Below, in pieces: positions 1 to 7,920 of a stretch of 64,000 nucleotides of DNA. The DNA is from Sphingomonas sp. So64.6b. GTDB lineage: Bacteria > Pseudomonadota > Alphaproteobacteria > Sphingomonadales > Sphingomonadaceae. Under the pieces are notes generated by a model. It searched no databases. It was not told where the DNA came from and saw only the letters and a list, made by a program, of their open reading frames with translations. The stretch's first letter is position 1. Each line of letters starts with the position of its first letter. Location: positions 558,001 to 622,000 of the forward strand of contig NZ_CP048817.1 of assembly GCF_014171475.1 (NCBI RefSeq). The letters run 5' to 3'. The translations under genes and the position numbers were made by a program.

Positions 1-279
1 GTGATCGGCTTCTCGCTTGCCTATATCCTGGCGGCGAGTGCGATCATCAGCCTGCTCACCGCCTATTCCTCGGCGGTGCTCGGCAGCTGGCGGCGCGGCG
101 CCATGATCGCCGGGCTGCTCACCGCGCTATACGGCGTGCTGTACATCCTGCTCAGCCTGGAGGCTTATTCGTTGCTGATCGGTTCGTTGCTGCTCTTCGC
201 TGCGCTGGCGGCGGTGATGTATCTTACGCGCGGACTGGATTGGAGCAGTGCGCGGCGCCTGATCGACCAAGCTCCCTAA
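1..279 (+). CDS. creD: CreD-like inner membrane protein, C-terminal part
   Basis: The reading frame is open from the first base of the window, so only the last 92 residues are seen and the true start lies upstream. It is almost entirely hydrophobic, with three membrane segments, and carries the pattern seen at the end of CreD proteins: TALYGVLYILLSLEAYSLL followed by a second hydrophobic run and MYLTRGLDW. CreD is an inner membrane protein of the CreBC regulon in enterobacteria; its biochemical role is poorly defined. It lies on the same strand just ahead of sdhB with a 125-bp gap. Family recognition is by pattern memory only. Confidence 0.7.
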   Translation: MIGFSLAYILAASAIISLLTAYSSAVLGSWRRGAMIAGLLTALYGVLYILLSLEAYSLLIGSLLLFAALAAVMYLTRGLDWSSARRLIDQAP

Positions 280-404
280 AGAAAGTGTGACGGGGCCGTG
301 ACCTAGGGTTTGCGGCCCCGCCCCACCTCATGTATCGGCATGCCGACACGGGGTGCCGGCAAGAGCGGTACGGCGCCCGCGACAAGCGATGGGACGTTGA
401 AGCG

Positions 405-1190
405 ATGGCCGAATTTGCCCTGCCCAAGAACAGCAAGATCAAGAAGAACGGCACGGTCCATAAGGCGCCCGCGGACGCCAAAACGGTCAAGAATTTCAAA
501 GTCTATCGCTACGATCCCGATAGCGGCGAAAACCCGCGCTACGATACATTCCAGGTCGACCTCGATAGTTGCGGTCCAATGGTGCTCGACGCGCTGATCA
601 AGATGAAGTCGGAGCAGGACAGCTCGCTGACTTTCCGTCGCTCGTGCCGCGAGGGTATTTGCGGTTCCTGCTCGATGAACATCGACGGCAAGAACGGCCT
701 CGCCTGCACCACTGCGATCGATGATGTGAAGGGCGATGTGACGATCACGCCGCTGCCGCACATGGAAGTGATCAAGGACCTGGTCCCGGACTTCACTCAT
801 TTCTATGCGCAATATGCGTCGATCAAGCCTTGGCTGCAGACCGTCACGCCGCCGCCCTCGGGCAAGGAGCGGCTGCAGTCGCCGAAAGATCGCGAAAAGC
901 TCGATGGGCTGTACGAGTGCATCCTGTGCGCCTGCTGCTCGACCTCATGCCCGAGCTATTGGTGGAATTCCGACAAGTTCCTCGGTCCGGCGATCCTGTT
1001 GCAGGCCTATCGCTGGCTCGCCGACAGCCGTGACGAGATGACCGGCGAGCGGCTCGACGAACTGGAAGATCCGTTCCGCCTCTATCGCTGCCACACGATC
1101 ATGAACTGCGCGAACGTCTGCCCCAAGGGACTGAACCCGGCCAAGGCGATCGCCGAGATCAAGAAGATGGAAGTCGAGCGGGTATTATAG
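405..1190 (+). CDS. sdhB: Succinate dehydrogenase iron-sulfur subunit
   Basis: SdhB (261 aa) passes electrons from the FAD of SdhA to quinone in respiratory complex II, on the cytoplasmic face of the inner membrane. The N-terminal ferredoxin-like domain has the 2Fe-2S motif CREGICGSC plus a later Cys. The C-terminal half has [11 protein letters not shown] and [14 protein letters not shown] for the 4Fe-4S and 3Fe-4S clusters. I chose the ATG at 405 (MAEFALPK) because an in-frame ATG at 330 would add a basic stretch unlike the family. The length is normal. sdhC, sdhD and sdhA are not in the window; the upstream neighbour is creD. The thioesterase gene follows after 5 bp, so they are probably co-transcribed. 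Confidence 0.96.
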   Translation: MAEFALPKNSKIKKNGTVHKAPADAKTVKNFKVYRYDPDSGENPRYDTFQVDLDSCGPMVLDALIKMKSEQDSSLTFRRSCREGICGSCSMNIDGKNGLACTTAIDDVKGDVTITPLPHMEVIKDLVPDFTHFYAQYASIKPWLQTVTPPPSGKERLQSPKDREKLDGLYECILCACCSTSCPSYWWNSDKFLGPAILLQAYRWLADSRDEMTGERLDELEDPFRLYRCHTIMNCANVCPKGLNPAKAIAEIKKMEVERVL

Positions 1191-1195
1191 GTTCC

Positions 1196-1666
1196 GTGAC
1201 CGATATCGTCAGTCCGCCGTTCAGTTACGAAGACGACCCGAACGAACCCGGCTGGAAGAGCTGGCGGTTCCGCGATCCGACCAGGTTCAACAATTTTATT
1301 GAGCCGCTCTTGGTCAAGATGGAGGGCGGCATCGCGCGGGTGCGCATGATGCCCGAGCACCGGCATTCGAATATGCGCGACAATGTCCATGGCGGCGCGC
1401 TGCTCGGTTTCATGGACGTCGCGCTGTTCGCCGCGAGCCGCGGCTTCGGCGTGCTAAGCGCGGGCGGCGCGGTGACGCTCGATCTGTCGGCACAGTTCAT
1501 CGGCGGCGGACGTATCGGTGTGCCGCTCGAGGCGCATATCGAGCTGTTGCGCGAAACCGGCCGGATGTTGTTCCTGCGCGGCCTGATCGTGCAGGAAGGC
1601 GAGCCGACCATCGCGAGCTTCACCGGCACGCTGCGTAAATCGACGCCGCCCGCCAGCCTGTTATGA
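1196..1666 (+). CDS. PaaI-family hotdog-fold thioesterase
   Basis: A 156-aa protein with the hotdog-fold signature around NVHGGALLGFMD (HGG motif near residues 64-66) followed by VTLDLSAQFIGG, as in PaaI/YbgC-type acyl-CoA thioesterases. Such enzymes hydrolyse acyl- or aryl-CoA thioesters; the substrate cannot be read from sequence. The start is GTG at 1196, five bases after the sdhB stop. Its stop overlaps the zapE start (ATGA at 1663-1666), which suggests translational coupling in an sdhB-thioesterase-zapE unit. Confidence 0.85.
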   Translation: MTDIVSPPFSYEDDPNEPGWKSWRFRDPTRFNNFIEPLLVKMEGGIARVRMMPEHRHSNMRDNVHGGALLGFMDVALFAASRGFGVLSAGGAVTLDLSAQFIGGGRIGVPLEAHIELLRETGRMLFLRGLIVQEGEPTIASFTGTLRKSTPPASLL

Positions 1667-2775
1667 GCAAAGTCCTCGCCGCATATCAGGCGCTGGTGGC
1701 GGCCGGTGAATTGCAGGCCGATCCTGAACAGGCCGAGGCCGCGCGCCGGCTCGATATGCTTGCCACCGAACTCGAGGCGACGCCGAAACGCGGCAGCACC
1801 TTGTGGCGCGCGCTCGGCAAAAAGCCCGAGGCACCACGCGGCATCTATCTCTGGGGCGGTGTCGGGCGCGGCAAATCGATGCTGATGGACCTGTTTTTCC
1901 ACACACTCGACATTCGCCGCAAACGCCGCGTCCATTTCCAGGAATTCATGCTCGAAGTGCATCAGCGTCTTGGTGTCGAGCGAGCTAAGGAAAAGGGGGA
2001 CCCGGTCCTTCCCGTTGCCGTGGCGATCGCGGAGGAGACGCGTTGCCTCGCGTTCGACGAGATGATCGTCAACAACAGCCCCGACGCGATGATCCTGTCG
2101 CGGCTGTTCACTGAATTGCTCGCGCGTGGCGTGACCGTGGTCACGACATCCAACCGGGTGCCGACCGATCTCTATAAGGACGGCCTCAACCGCGAGCATT
2201 TCCTGCCTTTCATCGACCTTATCCAGACCAGGCTCGACGTGCTCGCGCTTAACGGCCCGGTCGATTATCGCCGCGACCGGCTGGGATCGCAGGAAACCTG
2301 GCTTGTCCCCAACGGCCCGGAAGCGACCGCGCAGCTCTCCGCAGCATTCTTCCGTCTCACCGACTATCCGCCGGAGGATCGCGCACATGTACCAGCCGAG
2401 GAGATCGCGGTACAGGGCGGTCGCACGCTGCATGTGCCCAAGAGCCTGAAGGGTGTCGCGGTGTTCGCGTTCAAGAAACTGTGCGGCGAAGCACGAGGCG
2501 CTGCCGATTATCTCGCGGTGGCGCGAAAATTCCACACCGTCATCCTGGTTGGCATCCCCAAGCTGGGACCCGAAAACCGCAATGAGGCGGCGCGCTTCGT
2601 CGCGCTGATCGATGCGCTGTACGAACATAAGGTCAAATTGCTTGCCGCGGCCGATGCCGAGCCCGACCGACTTTACGAAAAGGGCGATGGACGCTTTGAG
2701 TTCGACCGCACCGTCAGCCGGCTGGAAGAGATGCGCTCGGAGGAATATCTGGCGGCAGGGCACGGCGCAGCCTAG
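1663..2775 (+). CDS. zapE: Cell division protein ZapE (AFG1-like ATPase)
   Basis: A 370-aa P-loop ATPase of the ZapE/AFG1 family. Walker A is GGVGRGKSMLMD (about residues 66-77), Walker B is LAFDEM, and a sensor-like TSNRVP follows. In E. coli ZapE acts on the Z-ring under stress; the mitochondrial homologue AFG1 helps membrane protein turnover. The length is typical. Its start overlaps the thioesterase stop, and its 3' end overlaps the convergent acyltransferase gene by 62 bp, so the two tails are mutually antisense. Confidence 0.92.
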   Translation: MSKVLAAYQALVAAGELQADPEQAEAARRLDMLATELEATPKRGSTLWRALGKKPEAPRGIYLWGGVGRGKSMLMDLFFHTLDIRRKRRVHFQEFMLEVHQRLGVERAKEKGDPVLPVAVAIAEETRCLAFDEMIVNNSPDAMILSRLFTELLARGVTVVTTSNRVPTDLYKDGLNREHFLPFIDLIQTRLDVLALNGPVDYRRDRLGSQETWLVPNGPEATAQLSAAFFRLTDYPPEDRAHVPAEEIAVQGGRTLHVPKSLKGVAVFAFKKLCGEARGAADYLAVARKFHTVILVGIPKLGPENRNEAARFVALIDALYEHKVKLLAAADAEPDRLYEKGDGRFEFDRTVSRLEEMRSEEYLAAGHGAA

Positions 2776-3871
2776 GTTCCGGCAACCGGGCGGCCAGCCA
2801 GTGGCGTAGCGGCCGCTCCAGCCACCGCGTCACGCCCCAGGCGAGTAGGATCGCCAGCGCGCATGCCAGGATGATCGCGACGCTCTGAGCCATGCCAGCG
2901 CGGACGGCGTGGACGATCAGGACTGCGCCGATGGACTGGTGCAGCAGATAAAGTGGATAGGTCATCAGGCCGAGCGTCACCAATCGCGTGGTGCCGATGA
3001 CCCGAACGAGTGGTTCCTGTACCCGCGCGGCGCCAATGATAAGCGTGACGGCGGCGGCAAAGACGATGATCGGCGCGATGGGAAAGGCAAACAGGCCGCG
3101 CAGGTCGGCCATGCTGCTCGCATTGGCGGCAATTTGCCCGCAACTCCCCGCGAACAATATTGTCGCACAGGCTATTCTCGCCGGCGTCGCGCCCCGGTCG
3201 CGGATCGCCCAAAGCATGATGCCGAGCGCGAAGAATACGCCATAGGGTAGCGACGTCATGCGCCAGATGAGATTTTCCATCGCAAGATCGGGCGATGCGC
3301 CGATCAGCGCGACGATCAACCAATAAGCGATGCTGGCCGATCCCAGTACGACGCCGATCCGCTCGATCCGTGCGCTGTCCCCGGCGTCGCCGCGAAGCCG
3401 CGTCGCCACCAGCAGGTAGAAGCAGAGCTCCACCGTTAGCGTCCAATAGGCGCTATCGATCGGCGTCGGGGTCGGTAAGAAGAAGATCGCCTCGACCCAG
3501 CGCAGCGCGACCATCGGTCCGGCAAGCAGGCTGAAGCCGAACAGGCATGCGGCGGAGAGGCTCGCGCAGATCCACGCTGCGGGCGCGAGGCGCAGGATAC
3601 GGCGGCGCAGGAAACCCCGCGCCGTCATACCCTCGCCTGACCGGGCGATCACATAGCCCGAGACGACGAAGAATATCTGCACCCCGACCCAGCCGAACCA
3701 CGTCCAACGTGCATCGTCTCCCGCGAGCGCCAGCGTGCGATCGAAAGCCCGGATCGTCGCGGTGGGGGCAAGCGGGAAGACGGTCAGATAATGGAACGTC
3801 ATCACCAGCGCGGCGCAGATGAAGCGCAGCAGGTCGATCGCGACGATCTGGCGCGCGGGTTTGCAGGTCAT
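2714..3871 (-). CDS. Acyltransferase 3 family membrane protein (paralogue 1)
   Basis: A 385-aa polytopic membrane protein of the acyltransferase-3 (OafA/NodX-like) family, which O-acylates surface sugars or lipids. Near the N-terminus are DLLRFICAALVMTFHY, with the conserved TM1 His, and an FFVVSGYVIARS segment, followed by RRRILRLAPAAW. About ten hydrophobic helices follow. I chose the start MTCKPARQ at 3871; upstream in-frame codons give a low-complexity Arg-rich lead. It starts 5 bases after the stop of paralogue 2 and probably forms an operon with it. The acceptor substrate is unknown. Confidence 0.88.
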   Translation of the reverse strand: MTCKPARQIVAIDLLRFICAALVMTFHYLTVFPLAPTATIRAFDRTLALAGDDARWTWFGWVGVQIFFVVSGYVIARSGEGMTARGFLRRRILRLAPAAWICASLSAACLFGFSLLAGPMVALRWVEAIFFLPTPTPIDSAYWTLTVELCFYLLVATRLRGDAGDSARIERIGVVLGSASIAYWLIVALIGASPDLAMENLIWRMTSLPYGVFFALGIMLWAIRDRGATPARIACATILFAGSCGQIAANASSMADLRGLFAFPIAPIIVFAAAVTLIIGAARVQEPLVRVIGTTRLVTLGLMTYPLYLLHQSIGAVLIVHAVRAGMAQSVAIILACALAILLAWGVTRWLERPLRHWLAARLPEPRLRRALPPDIPPSASLPAG

Positions 3872-3876
3872 GGCGG

Positions 3877-5013
3877 TCAAAGCGGTGTCGGGCGCCGCGG
3901 CGCGGCCACCGCAATGGCCGCTGTGGTCGTATCGAGAGCCCGCGAGAGCGCGCTTTTGACTATGGGTTCGGCTCGGCGCGCGACCCACCAGGAAAAGCCT
4001 ATTGCCAAGGCGAGCGTCGCGGCGAACGCCAGAGCCATGGGCAATCCGGCGTGCATCAATGCGGTTACCAGTGCCGCGCCCGCCTCCTGGTGGATCAGAT
4101 AGAGCGGATAGGTCATCAAACCCAGCGTCGTTGCAAGCCGGGCGTCGATCATCGTCTCAAGGGTCGGCTGCAATCTGAGCGAAGCCAGCACGAGGATCAG
4201 TCCTGCCGCGAAGACAGCGATCGGAAGCGTCGGTCCGACCTCGATACCGAGCGCCTGTGCCCGTTCGATCGCCCTTCCCGTGATCTCGGCGAAAGCGGTT
4301 GCCGTGAGCAGCGTGAACAGGACCATCCTGTGGCGGGTCACACGGTCGTGGAGCATAGCCCAGGCGAGCACGCCGAGCGCGAAGAAACAGCCATGCGGTA
4401 GCATGAGGAGCTGGAACGGCCGGTAGTCCATCATCTGCGGTGCGCCCCAATCGGCGAGCCGCGCAAAGAGCCAAAAACCTGCACTGAGCGCGCCGATCCA
4501 CACCGCGCGGCGCTCGATCCGCTGGAGCGTGCCGGCCTGGCCAAGGCCGGCCGCGATCACCAGATAAAAGGCCAGTTCGATGCCAAGCGTCCAGTAGGAT
4601 GGGTCGATACTATTGCCGACCGGCCAGAAACTCACCGCCCTCAACCATTGCCGGAGCAGGAAGGGGGAGGGTGCGGCAAACCACAGCACCGCGAGCGTCA
4701 CGGTCGCGCAGATCCACGCGGCGGGCAGCAAGCGCAAGGCGCGACGGCGCAGAAACTCGCCGGTGCTTGCCCCTTGCGCCGACATCGCGATCACGAATCC
4801 CGAGATGACAAAGAACAATTCCACCCCGACCCAGCCAAACCATGTCGCGCCGACTCCGGCGGTCGACAGTGGCAGGCCAGCGAGCATTTCCGCACTGGTC
4901 GGACTCGGCGCGAGCGCGAAGGCGCTGCCGAAATGGAAAGCGACGACCATCAGCGCGCTGGCGAAGCGCAGCAGATCGAGCGCGATAATCGTGCGGGGTT
5001 TTGGTCCGGCCAT
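3877..5013 (-). CDS. Acyltransferase 3 family membrane protein (paralogue 2)
   Basis: A 378-aa acyltransferase-3 family protein closely resembling the gene that follows it. Shared features are IALDLLRFASALMVVAFHF, FFVISGFVIAMSAQ, RRRALRLLPAAWICA, SYWTLGIELAFYLVIA and a late LGLMTYPLYLIHQ segment. It is an integral inner membrane protein of about ten helices that probably moves an acyl group (acetyl or succinyl) onto a polysaccharide or lipid. The tandem arrangement, with 5 bp between the genes, indicates duplication. No glycan biosynthesis genes are adjacent. Confidence 0.88.
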   Translation of the reverse strand: MAGPKPRTIIALDLLRFASALMVVAFHFGSAFALAPSPTSAEMLAGLPLSTAGVGATWFGWVGVELFFVISGFVIAMSAQGASTGEFLRRRALRLLPAAWICATVTLAVLWFAAPSPFLLRQWLRAVSFWPVGNSIDPSYWTLGIELAFYLVIAAGLGQAGTLQRIERRAVWIGALSAGFWLFARLADWGAPQMMDYRPFQLLMLPHGCFFALGVLAWAMLHDRVTRHRMVLFTLLTATAFAEITGRAIERAQALGIEVGPTLPIAVFAAGLILVLASLRLQPTLETMIDARLATTLGLMTYPLYLIHQEAGAALVTALMHAGLPMALAFAATLALAIGFSWWVARRAEPIVKSALSRALDTTTAAIAVAAPRRPTPL

Positions 5014-5099
5014 GGCGTCGGCATGCCGGCAATCGGTTTAAGATCGCGTGTATTCCGCGCGCGAAATCTTCTATGCTCAGGCCATGAAGGAGGGACTCG

Positions 5100-5426
5100 A
5101 TGCTCGTCACCACCACCGAAAACGTGCCCGGTCATAATGTGAAAGCGGTCCTGGGTCAGGTCTTTGGCGTCGTCGTGCGCAGCCGCGGTATCGGCGGCAA
5201 TATCACCGCCAGCCTGCGCTCGATCGTCGGTGGCGAGATTCCCGAATATACCAAGCTGGTCGAAGATACGCGCCGCCACGCGATCGACCGGCTGGTGCAG
5301 AACGCAGCATTGATGGGCGCAAATGCAGTGGTGATGATGCGCTTCGATTCCGGCGAGATCGCCCAGGCGATGAACGAGGTGGTCGCTTACGGCACTGCGG
5401 TCATTCTCGACCCGGCACCCGAATGA
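5100..5426 (+). CDS. YbjQ/UPF0145 family protein
   Basis: A 108-aa protein matching the YbjQ (UPF0145) family: MLVTTTENVPGHNV at the start, GQVFGVVVRSRGIGGNI, and the late ANAVVMMRFDS strand. Family members form small oligomeric rings and have no established function. A clear Shine-Dalgarno sequence, AAGGAGGGA, precedes the ATG at the right distance. Its stop overlaps the next start (AATGATG), so the pair is probably coupled. Confidence 0.88.
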   Translation: MLVTTTENVPGHNVKAVLGQVFGVVVRSRGIGGNITASLRSIVGGEIPEYTKLVEDTRRHAIDRLVQNAALMGANAVVMMRFDSGEIAQAMNEVVAYGTAVILDPAPE

Positions 5427-5713
5427 TGTTGCGGACAATCGTGCTGGTGATCGCGGCACTGGCATTCACAACGGCCCTTGTCGCGGCTTCCATCGATCCG
5501 GCCGTCTGGCCGATGGCGCTGATCCTCGGGTTGACGCTTGCCGGCATCCTGTTCGAGCGCTCGCGCTATGGCGCGATACAGGCGCGACCGGCTGATCGAG
5601 GCTGGCGGGAGACAAGCGAACGGTTCATCGATGACGATAGCGGCCGGCCGGTTGCGGTCTGGTATAATGATGCGACGGGTGAGCGTCGCTATGTCGATAT
5701 CGAACAGACATAA
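5423..5713 (+). CDS. Small membrane protein, hypothetical
   Basis: A 96-aa protein with two hydrophobic segments near the N-terminus (about residues 3-20 and 29-44) and a polar C-terminal tail ending in WYNDATGERRYVDIEQ. I do not recognise the family. It overlaps the YbjQ-family gene by 4 bp and is probably co-expressed. A 165-bp gap separates it from mdh. Confidence 0.65.
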   Translation: MMLRTIVLVIAALAFTTALVAASIDPAVWPMALILGLTLAGILFERSRYGAIQARPADRGWRETSERFIDDDSGRPVAVWYNDATGERRYVDIEQT

Positions 5714-5718
5714 AGCCC

Positions 5719-5768
5719 ATTATTGCAATTGCGAACTAGTTGCATCAAGTAACGCAAATGATAAGCCT
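5719..5768. promoter_or_regulatory. Possible repressor-binding region upstream of mdh
   Basis: The stretch has an unusual density of TTGC/GCAA elements: GCAATTGC (palindrome), GCGAACTAGTTGCA (near-palindrome around AACTAGTT) and ACGCAAATGATAAG. This resembles degenerate Fur-type boxes seen before iron-regulated genes. It lies about 110-160 bp ahead of mdh. The pattern is seen; the regulator is a guess. Confidence 0.25.
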
Positions 5769-5869
5769 TTACCGGTTGCCCCGACGTCAAAACGCGCCTA
5801 AGTCGCGTCGCGCCAGCCGCTTTCGCGGCACACTGAACCCGCCGCTTCTGCGGCGCTCTTTTCCGGTAA

Positions 5870-6841
<972 letters not shown>

Positions 6842-6968
6842 ATTGTATCCCGCCTCTGTGGCGAGTGATCGAATGACGAATCCGGGCTGGGACGATCTGT
6901 TCGAGTCTTTGTTTTAGGTCTGGGCTTCCGCCTTGGCGGATGCACCGGGAAGCGGGAACGACAAGAAT

Positions 6969-7853
6969 ATGGCAATCCTCGTCGACAAGAACACCAAGGT
7001 CATCACTCAGGGGATGACCGGCAAGACCGGCAGCTTCCACACCGAAGCGGCGCTGGCTTATGGCACGCAGATGGTCGGCGGCGTCACGCCGGGCAAGGGC
7101 GGCACGACGCATCTCGGCTTGCCCAATTTCAACACCGTGCACGAGGCGGTTCACGCGACCGGCGCGACCGCCAGCGTCATCTATGTCCCGCCGCCCTTCG
7201 CCGCAGACTCAATCCTCGAGGCAATCGATGCCGAGGTGCCGCTGATCGTGTGCATCACCGAAGGCGTTCCGGTGCTCGACATGGTCAAGGTCAAGCGCGC
7301 GCTATCGGGTTCGAAATCGCGGCTGATCGGCCCGAACTGCCCCGGCGTGCTGACCCCGAACGAATGCAAGATCGGCATCATGCCCGGCAGCATCTTCAAA
7401 CAGGGCTCGGTCGGCGTTGTAAGCCGCTCCGGCACGCTTACCTATGAAGCCGTGTTCCAGACGACGAATGCAGGCCTTGGCCAGACGACTGCGGTCGGTA
7501 TCGGCGGTGATCCGGTCAACGGCACGAACTTCATCGATGTGCTTGAGCTGTTCCTTGCCGACGAGGCGACCAAGTCGATCATCATGATCGGCGAAATCGG
7601 CGGCGCGGCCGAAGAGGAAGCGGCCCAATTCCTGCGCGACGAAGCGAAGCGCGGCCGCAAGAAACCGATGGCGGGTTTCATCGCTGGCCGTACGGCACCT
7701 CCGGGCCGCCGCATGGGTCATGCCGGTGCGATCGTCTCGGGCGGTCAGGGCGGCGCGGAAGACAAGATTGCGGCAATGGAAGCCGCCGGCATCCGGGTGG
7801 CGGACAGCCCCTCGGAACTGGGCACGACCTTGCTTGCGGTACTGAACGGTTAA
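6969..7853 (+). CDS. sucD: Succinate-CoA ligase (ADP/GDP-forming) subunit alpha
   Basis: The alpha subunit (294 aa) of succinyl-CoA synthetase, which makes ATP or GTP and succinate from succinyl-CoA. The CoA-binding Rossmann part has [20 protein letters not shown]. The C-terminal ligase domain has the phospho-histidine motif [13 protein letters not shown] in the form [16 protein letters not shown] chose the ATG at 6969 ([11 protein letters not shown]), where family members start; an in-frame ATG at 6933 would add 12 odd residues. The beta subunit sucC, usually adjacent, is absent here: mdh is 127 bp upstream. Confidence 0.96.
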   Translation: MAILVDKNTKVITQGMTGKTGSFHTEAALAYGTQMVGGVTPGKGGTTHLGLPNFNTVHEAVHATGATASVIYVPPPFAADSILEAIDAEVPLIVCITEGVPVLDMVKVKRALSGSKSRLIGPNCPGVLTPNECKIGIMPGSIFKQGSVGVVSRSGTLTYEAVFQTTNAGLGQTTAVGIGGDPVNGTNFIDVLELFLADEATKSIIMIGEIGGAAEEEAAQFLRDEAKRGRKKPMAGFIAGRTAPPGRRMGHAGAIVSGGQGGAEDKIAAMEAAGIRVADSPSELGTTLLAVLNG

Positions 7854-7920
7854 CTTACCCCGCCAGGCGGCGGGCCAATGAGCATTCTCACCTCCCCGGG
7901 AATGCGCCGAGGAACAGCCA

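Noticed and set aside
1225..2763. Minus-strand frame of 512 codons opposite the thioesterase and zapE
   Set aside because: Antisense shadow spanning two well-supported genes.
6873..6917. 14-codon frame (MTNPGWDDLFESLF) before sucD as a leader peptide
   Set aside because: No control-codon run or attenuator hairpin follows, and the ribosome binding site is weak.
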